From Lachnospiraceae bacterium (GTDB taxonomy: Bacteria; Bacillota; Clostridia; Lachnospirales; Lachnospiraceae): a stretch of 20,843 nt of DNA. How positions within the stretch are numbered: position 1 is the first letter of the stretch; the number at the start of each line of letters is the position of its first letter. Of the stretch, positions 8,112-16,294 are shown piece after piece. The DNA lies in NCBI GenBank assembly GCA_900766575.1, contig CAAFVW010000065.1:1-20843 (forward strand). Reading direction: 5' to 3'. The position numbers were made by a program, and so were the translations under genes. The notes under the pieces were generated by a model. The model did not search any database, had not been told where the DNA came from, and saw nothing but the letters and a program-made list of their open reading frames with translations.

Positions 8112-8140
8112 AGAATAATCTCATTTTTTCCGTTTGTCAA
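8112..8140 (-). promoter_or_regulatory. Promoter of the T-box-trpXYZ operon
   Basis: Minus strand TTGACA (8140-8135), exactly 17 bases, then TATTCT (8117-8112). The predicted start is near 8105, just before the T-box leader. It lies only about 35 bp past the end of the preceding kinase gene. Confidence 0.8.
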
Positions 8141-8173
8141 TAGTAATTTTTGAATAATTACGACATCCGATAA

Positions 8174-10528
8174 CTATTCCGCCGTCTCAGGCAGTGTGAT
8201 CACTACCTTGAACAGATCCCCATCCGTAACGATCTCCATGCTGCCATGCTGCAATTCCGTCAGGCTCTTGGCAATGGACAGTCCCAGACCATTCCCTTCC
8301 ATATGGCGGGATTTGTCTCCTCTGGTGAATCTCTCCTCCAGCTCCTCCGGAGACATCTCCAGCGGAAATGCCGACATATTACGGAAAATCACATTCACAT
8401 TCTGTCCGTCATGTTCCACATTCAGGTAGACTCTGCTGTTCTGCTGGGCATATTTGTATATATTGTTGAGCAGGTTGTCAAATACTCTCCACATATGTCT
8501 GCCGTCCGCCATGACCTTCACGGTCTCTTCCGGATGTCGCACAATCGTGTCCAGACCTTTCTCCGAGAAACGCTGCTCATATTCGCCTACCGCCTGTGAC
8601 AGCAGCACCGATACATCACATACTTCCGGATGTACTTCCAGATTTCCCGTAGTAGCTTTGGATGCCTCCAGCAGATCGTCCAACAGCTTCTTCAGCTTTT
8701 TCGACTGTCGCAGCAATACTTCTGCGTATTCTGAAATGCGTTGTTCCTTCGCATCATCCATTTCTGTTTCATCCGGTGCCACTTCTTTTCCGATCAGATC
8801 CGCATAATTGATAATCGAAGTCAGCGGTGTCTTGATGTCATGGGAGACATTCGTGATGAGCTCTGTCTTCAAATGCTCACTCTTCATCCTCTGCTCCACA
8901 GCGGCAGAGATGCCCTCGCCGATACGGTTCAGATTCTCCCCATGCTCCTTGAAATCCAGGATCATGTGCGAAGTATCCAGATGATAGTTCAGATCTCCCT
9001 CTGCCAGCGCCTCACTGCCTTCCTGCAGATTCTTACACAGGATTGCCGCAAATGTCACTGCCACGCACAGGATCACCTTTTCCAGTCCCCAGAAAAAGAG
9101 CAGCACACCCGTATCGTGGTAAAAAGCAATCAGCCCCAGAAATTCCACCAGACATACGATCAGGCAGAGCAATACCGTTCTCCATACCATAGGCGTTCCA
9201 CGGAGCAATGTTTTCAGACCATGGGACAGCCCTTTACAGCTCCTTGCAAAGAACCGCAGTACTTTATAAACGAGTGTATTCTGCCACCAGTTCCCCAGCT
9301 TCAGCCGCGTTGCCACTTCCATACAGTAGATGGTGCACCACACCACTTCCAGAGAGAAAATGACCAGCAGCATAATCAGTTCCACCACATTCGTCAGATC
9401 TATTCCGATCCACCCCACACCGATGACCAATCCGATAAAGGCTCCGATCAGAACGATCACTGTATACAGATCCAGCTGGATCTCGTTGATCACACTGGGA
9501 ACGATACCTTCCCTGCCGTTCTTATGGCCGGCACTACACAGCAGGAAGATAAAGCACAACAGTGCCATCACGCATGCCACACCGCAAACTACAGGGATCG
9601 CATTGCGATAGTCGTAAAACATCTCTGCCTGGCGATAGATCAGCGCATACTCATCTTCTTTGGGCAGTTCCGGATCCACAGTAATCGTCACTACGATGCG
9701 AAGATTCCGCTCTGCCAAAGTCTTCTCCTGATTTTCTTCATCCAGCCAGCCTGTATCTGTCAGGGCATCTTTGATCATCCATTTTGCATATTTTTCTGCT
9801 CTGTCAACCGGGACATAGGTCTCTCCGTTGACCGTCATAGTCTCCCCGAGCATCAAATAAAGCTCAGTATTTCCCGATGTCAATGCTTCTAACTCTTGCT
9901 GACTGGTCTCCGACTGCTCTGCGGCAATGGACAATTCCCCACTGTCTGCTGTCTCTGTCATATCATCGGAATAGGTGTCGCTTGTACTTACGCCCGATGT
10001 GCTGCGGCGTTGTATCTGGGACTCCAGCGTGTAGGTCAGATGATTGGTCAGCTCCTGATAATCCGCATTCGTCCATTTGTCCAGGAGCTCCTCTGTATCC
10101 GCATCATAGCTTTCCACCTTCACCCAGATATTCCGCTGTCTGCAATAGGCCTCCATGGTCTGTCTGCTGTCATCTACGTACCAGTTCTTCACCTTGTACA
10201 AATCTTCATTGACTTTCCGATAATACAGCATATCGTGAATATAAACTGATTTCCCGGCGGAATAGGCTCCGCAATCCGCCAGCATAAGCGTACCGTAGAG
10301 TCCTGTCACTCCTACAATGGCCAACGTGATCATCAAAAGAAACGCAATCACTTTTGCCATGGTACTGCCGACAAGACTGTCTCCCTGCTTAGACGCTTTC
10401 TTCTTTTTCTCAGCCTTTTCTCTCTTCTTCCGTTCCTTTTTACTCTCTGTTTCCACAGATTCACTTTGTCCAATTTCTATCGTGTTTTCCTGCACTTCGG
10501 TCTCATTTTTTTCTTCTCTGTTATCCAT
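8174..10528 (-). CDS. Polytopic sensor histidine kinase (HisKA/HATPase)
   Basis: A 784-residue kinase, partner of the OmpR-type regulator upstream. I start at the ATG at 10528, which has AAGGAG seven bases upstream; an in-frame ATG at 10570 lies in a small hairpin and lacks a usable site. The N terminus is very charged (KKERKKREKAEKKKKASKQG, about 30-49). TM1 (58-81) leads to an outside domain of about 225 residues with a Ser/Thr/Asp-rich linker (174-211). Five more membrane segments follow (309-333, 352-374, 379-401, 449-471, 474-497). The catalytic part has VSHDIKTPLTSIINYADL with His563, the N box DNLLNNIYKYA (684-694) and GNGLGLSIAK (745-754). The signal is unknown; cell-envelope sensing is a guess. 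Confidence 0.92.
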   Translation of the reverse strand: MDNREEKNETEVQENTIEIGQSESVETESKKERKKREKAEKKKKASKQGDSLVGSTMAKVIAFLLMITLAIVGVTGLYGTLMLADCGAYSAGKSVYIHDMLYYRKVNEDLYKVKNWYVDDSRQTMEAYCRQRNIWVKVESYDADTEELLDKWTNADYQELTNHLTYTLESQIQRRSTSGVSTSDTYSDDMTETADSGELSIAAEQSETSQQELEALTSGNTELYLMLGETMTVNGETYVPVDRAEKYAKWMIKDALTDTGWLDEENQEKTLAERNLRIVVTITVDPELPKEDEYALIYRQAEMFYDYRNAIPVVCGVACVMALLCFIFLLCSAGHKNGREGIVPSVINEIQLDLYTVIVLIGAFIGLVIGVGWIGIDLTNVVELIMLLVIFSLEVVWCTIYCMEVATRLKLGNWWQNTLVYKVLRFFARSCKGLSHGLKTLLRGTPMVWRTVLLCLIVCLVEFLGLIAFYHDTGVLLFFWGLEKVILCVAVTFAAILCKNLQEGSEALAEGDLNYHLDTSHMILDFKEHGENLNRIGEGISAAVEQRMKSEHLKTELITNVSHDIKTPLTSIINYADLIGKEVAPDETEMDDAKEQRISEYAEVLLRQSKKLKKLLDDLLEASKATTGNLEVHPEVCDVSVLLSQAVGEYEQRFSEKGLDTIVRHPEETVKVMADGRHMWRVFDNLLNNIYKYAQQNSRVYLNVEHDGQNVNVIFRNMSAFPLEMSPEELEERFTRGDKSRHMEGNGLGLSIAKSLTELQHGSMEIVTDGDLFKVVITLPETAE

Positions 10529-10611
10529 GCCGGTCTCCTTCCCTCTTCTAACTTCCACGTTTCTCTTCATTGCTTATTTGCAGCAATATTCACCTCGTTA
10601 TATGTACACAT

Positions 10612-11307
10612 TTACTGCCCCTGCTTCTCGCACTTATATCCCTGTCCCCAGACCACCTTCAGGTATCTTGGCTCTGCCGGATTGATCTCTAACTTTTCCC
10701 GCAAATGTCTGATATGTACCGCCACAGTATTCTCACTGCCAAGCGGCAGATCATTCCAGATTCTGGTATAGATTTCCCTGGGGGAAAATACCTGCCCCGG
10801 GTTCTGCATCAGGAGCTTTAAAATATCATACTCCGTAGGAGTCAGTGCCACCGCATCTCCGTCCAATGTCACACGTTTTTCCTTATCATCCAGTTCAATA
10901 CCACCGATCTTGATCACATCCGGGCGGACACTGCCGCCGCCCAACTGCATATATCGCCGCAGCTGAGATTTTACCCTGGCTGAGACTTCAATAGGATTAA
11001 AAGGTTTCGTGATATAATCATCCGCCCCCACTGTCAGTCCCAGTACCTTGTCAGAATCTTCTCCCTTGGCCGTAAGCAATATCACCGGTACATTACTCTT
11101 TTCCCGGATTTTTATCATGGCCTGGATTCCATCCATCTTCGGCATCATAATGTCCATCAGTACCAGATGCACCTCTGTCGTTTCCACGACATGCACGGCT
11201 TCTTCCCCATCGAATGCTTCCAGGAAGTGATAATTAGTGTCATTTAAGTATATCTTTAACGCGTTTACGATATCTTTCTCATCATCACAGATCAATATAT
11301 TGTACAT
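10612..11307 (-). CDS. OmpR/VanR-family response regulator
   Basis: A 231-residue regulator: receiver domain (YNILICDDEKDIV) with phospho-acceptor Asp52 in VLMDIMMPKMDG, Thr79 and Lys101 in ITKPFNP, then a winged-helix trans_reg_C domain ending in SENTVAVHIRHLREKLE and YLKVVWGQGYKCEK. I use the ATG at 11307 because it is followed at once by the receiver fold and preceded by GAGGGAG, though at short spacing; an ATG at 11319 is the alternative. The kinase gene starts 83 bases downstream, and the pair is probably one operon. Targets cannot be told from the sequence. Confidence 0.92.
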   Translation of the reverse strand: MYNILICDDEKDIVNALKIYLNDTNYHFLEAFDGEEAVHVVETTEVHLVLMDIMMPKMDGIQAMIKIREKSNVPVILLTAKGEDSDKVLGLTVGADDYITKPFNPIEVSARVKSQLRRYMQLGGGSVRPDVIKIGGIELDDKEKRVTLDGDAVALTPTEYDILKLLMQNPGQVFSPREIYTRIWNDLPLGSENTVAVHIRHLREKLEINPAEPRYLKVVWGQGYKCEKQGQ

Positions 11308-11435
11308 ACTCTCCCTCATTTCCGTGTCTGCTGCCAACTGCCGCAGACACCTTCTGCGTTGGGATTTCCCTTACGCTAAAATTATTGTAACAGATATCAG
11401 ATTAATAAAAAACTGGAAAAACCTTTAAGATTTGT

Positions 11436-12971
11436 TTAAGAGCAATATAAAAAAGCCCTTGCCATACCCAACAGGGCAAAGGCAAAGGGCGTAGATACTA
11501 CATGTTGAAATGTAAACAGGGAACAGATCAGGTAACCGGTGATCCCAAGCAATATTGCAAGTGCCTCCGGACTCCGTCCCAGAGATCGCCGCAGAGACAG
11601 CACTGTGGTAACAAAGATTCCACCATAAGCGATAACACCGGGCAGCCCCTGTTCGATCAATAGCGTCAGCCACTCGTTATGGGCATTAGAATACACATTG
11701 TTCTCCAAAATACCTCGATTGATCCAGTCCATGGCATCGCTCCCCCACTGATAGAGCGCATAGTAAAAACTTCCAGGACCCATGCCAAAGACTTTGGCTG
11801 CCGCTCCTTCTTTTCCATAAGTCAGAAGTGTGACCTTCCACAGCGCAAACCGACCGCTATCTGCATCCACCAGCCTGTTACCGCCCGGCAATGCAATGCC
11901 TGAAAGCAGCAGGATACCCAGGAATCCCAGAAGCACCCCAGCCGCCACTGCCACTCTGACTCCGATTTGGAATACACGTCCGCCCTCCAGCAGGTCCGCC
12001 CTCTGCTGCCGTTCCCGCAGCCACAGAACCAGATATCCTGCTGCTCCCACTGCAAACACAGCATACCAGACCGGAGTAAAGAAAATACGCTTTTCCACAT
12101 TTCCTTCCAGAACCAGTCCCGTCAGATGAAACTTTATCAATACCCGAACCATAAAAACAGAAAGCGGAAGCAACAATAAAATCTCTAAGGCTCGCAGCAA
12201 AAGCTTTCTCTGCCGCAGGGAAAGCAGAAACAACAGAAACCCCAGACCGCAGGCCGCAAGAATCGCTGTGGTGCTGTTCGAGGTAATCACCGATGCAAAA
12301 AACAGAAAGCTTCCAATCATTCCCATTAGTCTGACATATTTCTTCCCCAGAAAAGCCGCTGTCATAGCAATTCCCGCTGTCACGCTGATGTACCCGGCGT
12401 ACCAGTTATTGTTGCCGACTGTGGACAATAGCTGTGTCCGGTTCCAAGCTCCGTTTTCCATTTCCTGAAAAGTTCCCAGCACATCAATATCCAGACGGTT
12501 CAACAGACCGATCAGTGTCACGATCCCTGCCGTGATACCGGCGATCCACCAGATGCTTTTACTGCCATCATAATAACGGGATACCGCAAAATAAATTCCC
12601 ACCAGTAACGTCTGGGTAAGCAGCCCCATATACCATCCGGGGTATCCCAGAAAAACCACTTCCCGACAGGGACTGAGCACCGAGGACAGCACTGCAGAAA
12701 ACAGGTATAACAACATAAAGAAATCTGTTCTCTTCCACCACTTCTCTTTTGTCGTCTGTACTTTTTCCCCACGGATTTTCTGCCATAGAACCGCCAGTAC
12801 TGCAACAGCTCCCAGGGCCAATGTCGTGTTACGGAAAAACAGATACTTTGCATTCCCGATCATTACCAGTTTGTCCTGCATATACAGGGGCAACCCGGCA
12901 AATAGAATCACCAGATATGCATAGACCAGTGTATTCAATAATTCTGTAGCTTTTTGCTTTTGTTTTTCCAT
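11436..12971 (-). CDS. O-antigen ligase/polymerase-like membrane protein (Wzy_C family)
   Basis: A 511-residue protein with about 11-12 hydrophobic segments. Conserved Wzy/WaaL features are present in order: STVGNNNWYAGY (183-194), DSGRFALWK (371-379), FGMGPGSF (395-402) and, in the large outer loop, AHNEWLTLLIEQGLPG (430-445) with its family His. Such proteins polymerise or transfer polyprenyl-linked glycans on the outside of the membrane. The start at 12971 has GGAG six bases upstream; an ATG four codons earlier has GAGGA directly abutting it. No glycosyltransferases flank it, so it is an orphan. Polymerase, ligase or protein-glycan transferase cannot be separated from sequence alone. Confidence 0.8.
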   Translation of the reverse strand: MEKQKQKATELLNTLVYAYLVILFAGLPLYMQDKLVMIGNAKYLFFRNTTLALGAVAVLAVLWQKIRGEKVQTTKEKWWKRTDFFMLLYLFSAVLSSVLSPCREVVFLGYPGWYMGLLTQTLLVGIYFAVSRYYDGSKSIWWIAGITAGIVTLIGLLNRLDIDVLGTFQEMENGAWNRTQLLSTVGNNNWYAGYISVTAGIAMTAAFLGKKYVRLMGMIGSFLFFASVITSNSTTAILAACGLGFLLFLLSLRQRKLLLRALEILLLLPLSVFMVRVLIKFHLTGLVLEGNVEKRIFFTPVWYAVFAVGAAGYLVLWLRERQQRADLLEGGRVFQIGVRVAVAAGVLLGFLGILLLSGIALPGGNRLVDADSGRFALWKVTLLTYGKEGAAAKVFGMGPGSFYYALYQWGSDAMDWINRGILENNVYSNAHNEWLTLLIEQGLPGVIAYGGIFVTTVLSLRRSLGRSPEALAILLGITGYLICSLFTFQHVVSTPFAFALLGMARAFLYCS

Positions 12972-13026
12972 ACCAATCTCCATTCCTCAGTCTTCAAACT
13001 TTGGACTTTTCCCTCAGACTTAGTAC

Positions 13027-13055
13027 ATTATATCTGCTTTTTTCGCAGAAAACAA
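13027..13055 (-). promoter_or_regulatory. Promoter of the O-antigen-ligase-like gene
   Basis: Minus strand TTGTTT (13055-13050), 17 bases, then perfect TATAAT (13032-13027), about 55 bp before the start codon. The -35 is formed by the T run of the preceding terminator. Confidence 0.6.
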
Positions 13056-13083
13056 GGCACCCCTCATCACTGAAGAGTGCCTT
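13050..13083 (-). terminator. Terminator of the small secreted protein gene
   Basis: AAGGCACTCTTCA pairs with TGAGGGGTGCCTT (13 base pairs including G-U pairs) around a 4-base loop and is followed by GTTTT. It lies about 30 bases after the stop codon at 13114. Confidence 0.8.
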
Positions 13084-13113
13084 ATATTTTTATTGATTCC
13101 GTTAAGCTATTGC

Positions 13114-13557
13114 TTATTTACCATAACGCATCTGCAGATACAGAGGACCATACCATTCAATGTCATTATCTTCTGCCTGGCCAGCAGGAATTGTTACTGT
13201 GTATTCCTTACCTTCATAAGTATACTCCAGTACCAGGGATACTGTCTTCTTCTTGAACAGATCCTTCATGATGCTGTTGGGCAGAGCATTGATGTTCTTG
13301 TCTCTGGTAATGGTAACAGTCTCACCAGCCGGTGCTTCTGTGATCTCGCCACCTACATTGCCAACATAATTCTCAAATGCAGTTGTGCCTGAAGTAGCAG
13401 TAACTGTGTTATTGCTGCTTGCTGTGTTTGTTGTAGTACTGCCTGCTACGGTATTGTTCTCACTTGCTACAGCTACGGTAGACAGTGCATTGCTTCCGCA
13501 GGGAATTGCAAATACTGCAACTGCAATAGCTGCTGCGATGACTAACTTCTTCTTCAT
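13114..13557 (-). CDS. Small secreted protein of unknown function
   Basis: A 147-residue exported protein. It has a signal peptide (MKKKLVIAAAIAVAVFAIPC, probable cleavage after VAVA at residue 31), a Thr/Ser/Asn-rich linker (33-60) and a compact C-terminal domain (62-147). That domain contains VTITRDKNINALPNSIMKDL, LVLEYTYEGKEYTVTIPAG and IEWYGPLYLQMRYG. I have an impression of similar WYGPLYL-ending domains at the ends of clostridial surface proteins but cannot name a family with confidence. AGGAGG lies 10 bases before the ATG. It has its own strong promoter and terminator, so it is monocistronic. It has no LPxTG, so it should be released or held by its domain. Role unknown. Confidence 0.8.
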   Translation of the reverse strand: MKKKLVIAAAIAVAVFAIPCGSNALSTVAVASENNTVAGSTTTNTASSNNTVTATSGTTAFENYVGNVGGEITEAPAGETVTITRDKNINALPNSIMKDLFKKKTVSLVLEYTYEGKEYTVTIPAGQAEDNDIEWYGPLYLQMRYGK

Positions 13558-13610
13558 TTTCCCATTCCTCCTATGTTTAATGTTTTATGGAAATTGTTTT
13601 ACCGTTTCTC

Positions 13611-13639
13611 AGTCTAAACCCCGTCCGGAATTTTGTCAA
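13611..13639 (-). promoter_or_regulatory. Promoter of the small secreted protein gene
   Basis: Minus strand TTGACA (13639-13634), 17 bases, then TAGACT (13616-13611), about 55 bp before the ATG. A 10-base direct repeat AAAATTCCGG occurs at 13634-13625, overlapping the end of the -35, and again at 13668-13659, 34 bp upstream. Confidence 0.7.
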
Positions 13640-13681
13640 TATCTGCCTCGTTATTTTACCGGAATTTTCCATACATAATTT

Positions 13682-14638
13682 CTAATTCTTCCGGTTCTCC
13701 GAATGTTCCTTCAACTCTTCCAGTGCTTCCTTAAACTTCTCGGAACTCATGGTAGGATTGGAACGGATCATATCCCGTTGGAAGAAATCACGCAGGCTGC
13801 TGACATTTTCTCTGTCTGCCACGCTTCTGGCATATTTCTGTTTCAGATCCATCACTTCATTCTTCACACTTTCCAGATACTCACTGGGAGACTTCTGTGC
13901 GGAAGTGCGAATGCTTTCCAGCTTCTCTTCGATGCTGGACTTCAGATCCTCAACCTTCGCTGTAATACCTTCGGTAAGGCCTTCCTTCTTCTGGGCCAGG
14001 CTCTCACTGAAGCCCTCCCTGCGGTTCTCCAGATCCTCACTGGTCACAGCAATGATAACGTCCAGACGCTTCTGGATACGCAGCATATCTTCTTTCGCTT
14101 TTTCCATCTTCTCCAATACATCCCGCAGATCCAGAGCAGCCTTGAAGGATAATGCAAAATCCGCACCGATCAACGCGGTAAGTACCAGAGTGATCGGCGT
14201 CAGGATATTGTCCGGAATCGACAACACCAAATGCTCGATAGGCTTATGGATAAACTCTGTCATCAGAATCGTCAATAATCCCCAGGCCAGAGAAGATCCC
14301 AGACAGATATGCCCCTGGAAATTGAACTTATTCTTGGAATAATCCCAATATCTTACCTTGAACAATGCTTCCATTGTCACGCCGGTAACATATTCCAGTA
14401 TCGTTGCTCCGATACATCCGGCAATATAGACCAGCACCAGATGGTCCTGAAACGGCATGGATACCACCAGCATCATGATGGCTCCGCTGCCATACAGCGG
14501 CAGGAAAGGTCCACGGCAGAAACCGCGGTTCACTAATTTTCTGCTTTTCAGCGATACATAGGTGGATTCAAAGCACCAGCCAAAAAAGCAATAGAAATAA
14601 AAGAAAAATAGCCATTGGATCGCAGTATAATGATACAC
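13682..14638 (-). CDS. CmpB-family membrane protein (putative ABC-transporter type IV, PF06541) with coiled-coil tail
   Basis: A 318-residue protein. The first 165 residues hold about five membrane segments with the family's signature motifs: FFGWCFEST (18-26), NRGFCRGPFLPLYG (37-50), LEYVTG and MEALFKVRYWDYS (89-101), and FNFQGHICLGSSLAWG (105-120). From about 168 to 318 it is highly charged and probably coiled coil (EKMEKAKEDMLRIQKRLD and similar), facing the cytoplasm. Despite the family name there is no ATPase next to it, and transport is unproven. GGGAGG lies 12 bases before the ATG. It starts 43 bases after ylmH and is probably co-transcribed with it. Confidence 0.85.
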   Translation of the reverse strand: MYHYTAIQWLFFFYFYCFFGWCFESTYVSLKSRKLVNRGFCRGPFLPLYGSGAIMMLVVSMPFQDHLVLVYIAGCIGATILEYVTGVTMEALFKVRYWDYSKNKFNFQGHICLGSSLAWGLLTILMTEFIHKPIEHLVLSIPDNILTPITLVLTALIGADFALSFKAALDLRDVLEKMEKAKEDMLRIQKRLDVIIAVTSEDLENRREGFSESLAQKKEGLTEGITAKVEDLKSSIEEKLESIRTSAQKSPSEYLESVKNEVMDLKQKYARSVADRENVSSLRDFFQRDMIRSNPTMSSEKFKEALEELKEHSENRKN

Positions 14639-14681
14639 TGTATAACCTCCCTCATCTCTTCTGTCTTATCTTTGATAACTT

Positions 14682-15452
14682 TTACGGATAAACTTCCGTC
14701 TCTATGGCAAGCTTTCCCTTTCTCGTGGCATGGGGTTCCCCACTGATACGGAACTTTCCGTAACCTCTGGCATTCACCACATCCCCCTGCTCCAGAGACT
14801 TGGAATTGTTCTCACAGAGCCTGCCGTTCACGTACACTTTTCCTGCCCGAAACAGCTCCAGACAGTCACTTCTTGATTTATTATATACCTTAGCCAAAAC
14901 AGCGTCAACACGCGGGCTTGCCACCTGAATCACCTGCCGGAGCGGTTCTTCCTGCGGGACTTCGGCTGCCGCATCCACCATCTCACATTTCACATGCGTA
15001 TGGCGGATCTGTTCCAGGTTGTCACAGATAAATTCCGCAATGGTATCCTGACAGAAAAGATAAGCCTCACCATCTCCCATAAGAATATCGCCGATCGTAC
15101 TCCGCTCAATGCCAAGATTCATCAATGCTCCCAGATAATCTCTGTGGGACAGTTTATCTGCAAATTTTGCCGAAAGCGGTCGAATCCGGATACAGCAGAT
15201 GGGGAAGGGCTGTTCATAGCCCAGCTCCTCTTCACTGCCGAAGCGAAGGATCTTCCGCTCCGCCTCTTCACTGCCTCCATATAAAGTAATCCCGGCAAAC
15301 TTTACTTCCCTTTCTACCTGCCACAGAGCATCCTGCTCTGCCAGTCCCAGAAATCCGGTGAAGGTGTACTGGTTCTGGTTGTAGGATTTCTCAGCAAGTT
15401 CACGGATACGATTTTTCAACTGTTGCAGCTCTTTTTCATTTTCTACGGACAT
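14682..15452 (-). CDS. ylmH: YlmH-type S4 RNA-binding protein
   Basis: A 256-residue cytoplasmic protein of the YlmH family. The central part carries the family segment LSHRDYLGALMNLGIERSTI (101-120) followed by GDILM. The C-terminal S4 domain (about 181-237) contains RVDAVLAKVYNKSRSDCLEL and GKVYVNGRLCENNSKSL. In Bacillus and Streptococcus YlmH is encoded near division genes and has been linked to rescue of stalled ribosomes. Here it is away from ftsZ, sepF and divIVA, sitting 15 bases after a ZIP transporter gene and before a CmpB protein. AAGGTG precedes the ATG. Length is normal. Confidence 0.9.
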   Translation of the reverse strand: MSVENEKELQQLKNRIRELAEKSYNQNQYTFTGFLGLAEQDALWQVEREVKFAGITLYGGSEEAERKILRFGSEEELGYEQPFPICCIRIRPLSAKFADKLSHRDYLGALMNLGIERSTIGDILMGDGEAYLFCQDTIAEFICDNLEQIRHTHVKCEMVDAAAEVPQEEPLRQVIQVASPRVDAVLAKVYNKSRSDCLELFRAGKVYVNGRLCENNSKSLEQGDVVNARGYGKFRISGEPHATRKGKLAIETEVYP

Positions 15453-15467
15453 GATCTCACACCTTCT

Positions 15468-16259
15468 TTAACCCAGTGCCACATCCAGCATCATCATCAG
15501 TGCAAAACCGATGGCAAATGCAATGGTTCCCAGATTGGAATGTTCTCCCTCACTGGCTTCCGGAATCAGTTCCTCCACGACCACATAGATCATGGCACCC
15601 GCAGCGAACGCCAGCATATATGGCAGAATCGGCGTCACAATACTTGCCAGCGCAATGGCAAGGATGGCGCCTACTGGCTCCACAGCTCCCGACAATACTC
15701 CCAGGGCAAAAGATTTCCCTCTCTTGTTTCCTTCACTGCGAAGCGGCAGAGAGATAATGGCTCCTTCCGGAAAATTCTGGATAGCAATACCGATTGCCAG
15801 AGTCAGCGCTCCTGCCATCGTAACGGTTCCCTCACCGCTCAACACTCCGGCAAAAATAGCTCCGCAGGCCGCTCCTTCCGGGAAATTGTGGATCGTCACC
15901 GCCAACATCAGCATGGCAGTACGGTTCAGGCTGCTCTTATGTCCCTCCGGTGCATCACTGCCCACATGCAGATGTGGCACCAGGCTGTCAATGAACAACA
16001 AAAAAACAATACCGATCAGGAACCCTGTCACTGCGGGAAGAAATGCAAGTTTTCCCATCTCTTCGCACATATCCATGGCCGGTATCAATAAGGACCACAC
16101 CGAAGCTGCCACCATGACACCGGCAGCAAACCCGGTAAATATTCTCTGTATGTTGCCGCCAATCTGCTTTTTCAGGAAAAAGACGCAGGCTGCTCCTGCG
16201 GTCGTTCCCAGAAACGGAATCAGAAGACCGGCCGCTATACTTAAATTCATGGAACTCAT
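15468..16259 (-). CDS. ZIP-family divalent metal transporter
   Basis: A 263-residue membrane protein with eight predicted segments. The metal-binding motifs of the ZIP fold are present: TIHNFPEGAACG (122-133) in TM4 and IQNFPEGAIISLPL (160-173) in TM5. VEELIPEASEGEHSN near 228-242 is also typical. ZIP proteins bring zinc, iron or manganese into the cytoplasm; zinc is the usual guess for ZupT-like members. The start has AAGGAGAGGAG just upstream. A 16-bp inverted repeat lies 36 bp before the ATG (see 16295-16310), suggesting metal-dependent control. ylmH follows after 15 bases. Confidence 0.92.
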   Translation of the reverse strand: MSSMNLSIAAGLLIPFLGTTAGAACVFFLKKQIGGNIQRIFTGFAAGVMVAASVWSLLIPAMDMCEEMGKLAFLPAVTGFLIGIVFLLFIDSLVPHLHVGSDAPEGHKSSLNRTAMLMLAVTIHNFPEGAACGAIFAGVLSGEGTVTMAGALTLAIGIAIQNFPEGAIISLPLRSEGNKRGKSFALGVLSGAVEPVGAILAIALASIVTPILPYMLAFAAGAMIYVVVEELIPEASEGEHSNLGTIAFAIGFALMMMLDVALG

Positions 16260-16294
16260 GAACTCCTCTCCTTTCTAAATTTATGTTATGTATA

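Noticed and set aside
8145..8180. Inverted repeat after the kinase stop (GAATAGTTA with TAATTATTC), considered as the kinase terminator
   Set aside because: The stem is A/T-rich with a G-U pair and is followed by A-rich sequence, not T; insufficient to call a terminator.
8741..9892. Plus-strand open reading frame of 383 codons
   Set aside because: Antisense to the sensor kinase, whose minus-strand frame has full kinase motifs. The plus-strand product is His/Gln-rich and has no recognisable fold.
10569..10587. Small hairpin ATTGCT/AGCAAT between response regulator and kinase, considered as a terminator
   Set aside because: Only six base pairs and no T run after it on the minus strand; it more likely just disfavours the upstream ATG.
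15592..16278. Plus-strand frame of 228 codons
   Set aside because: Antisense to the ZIP transporter, which has its own ribosome binding site and HNFPEG motifs.
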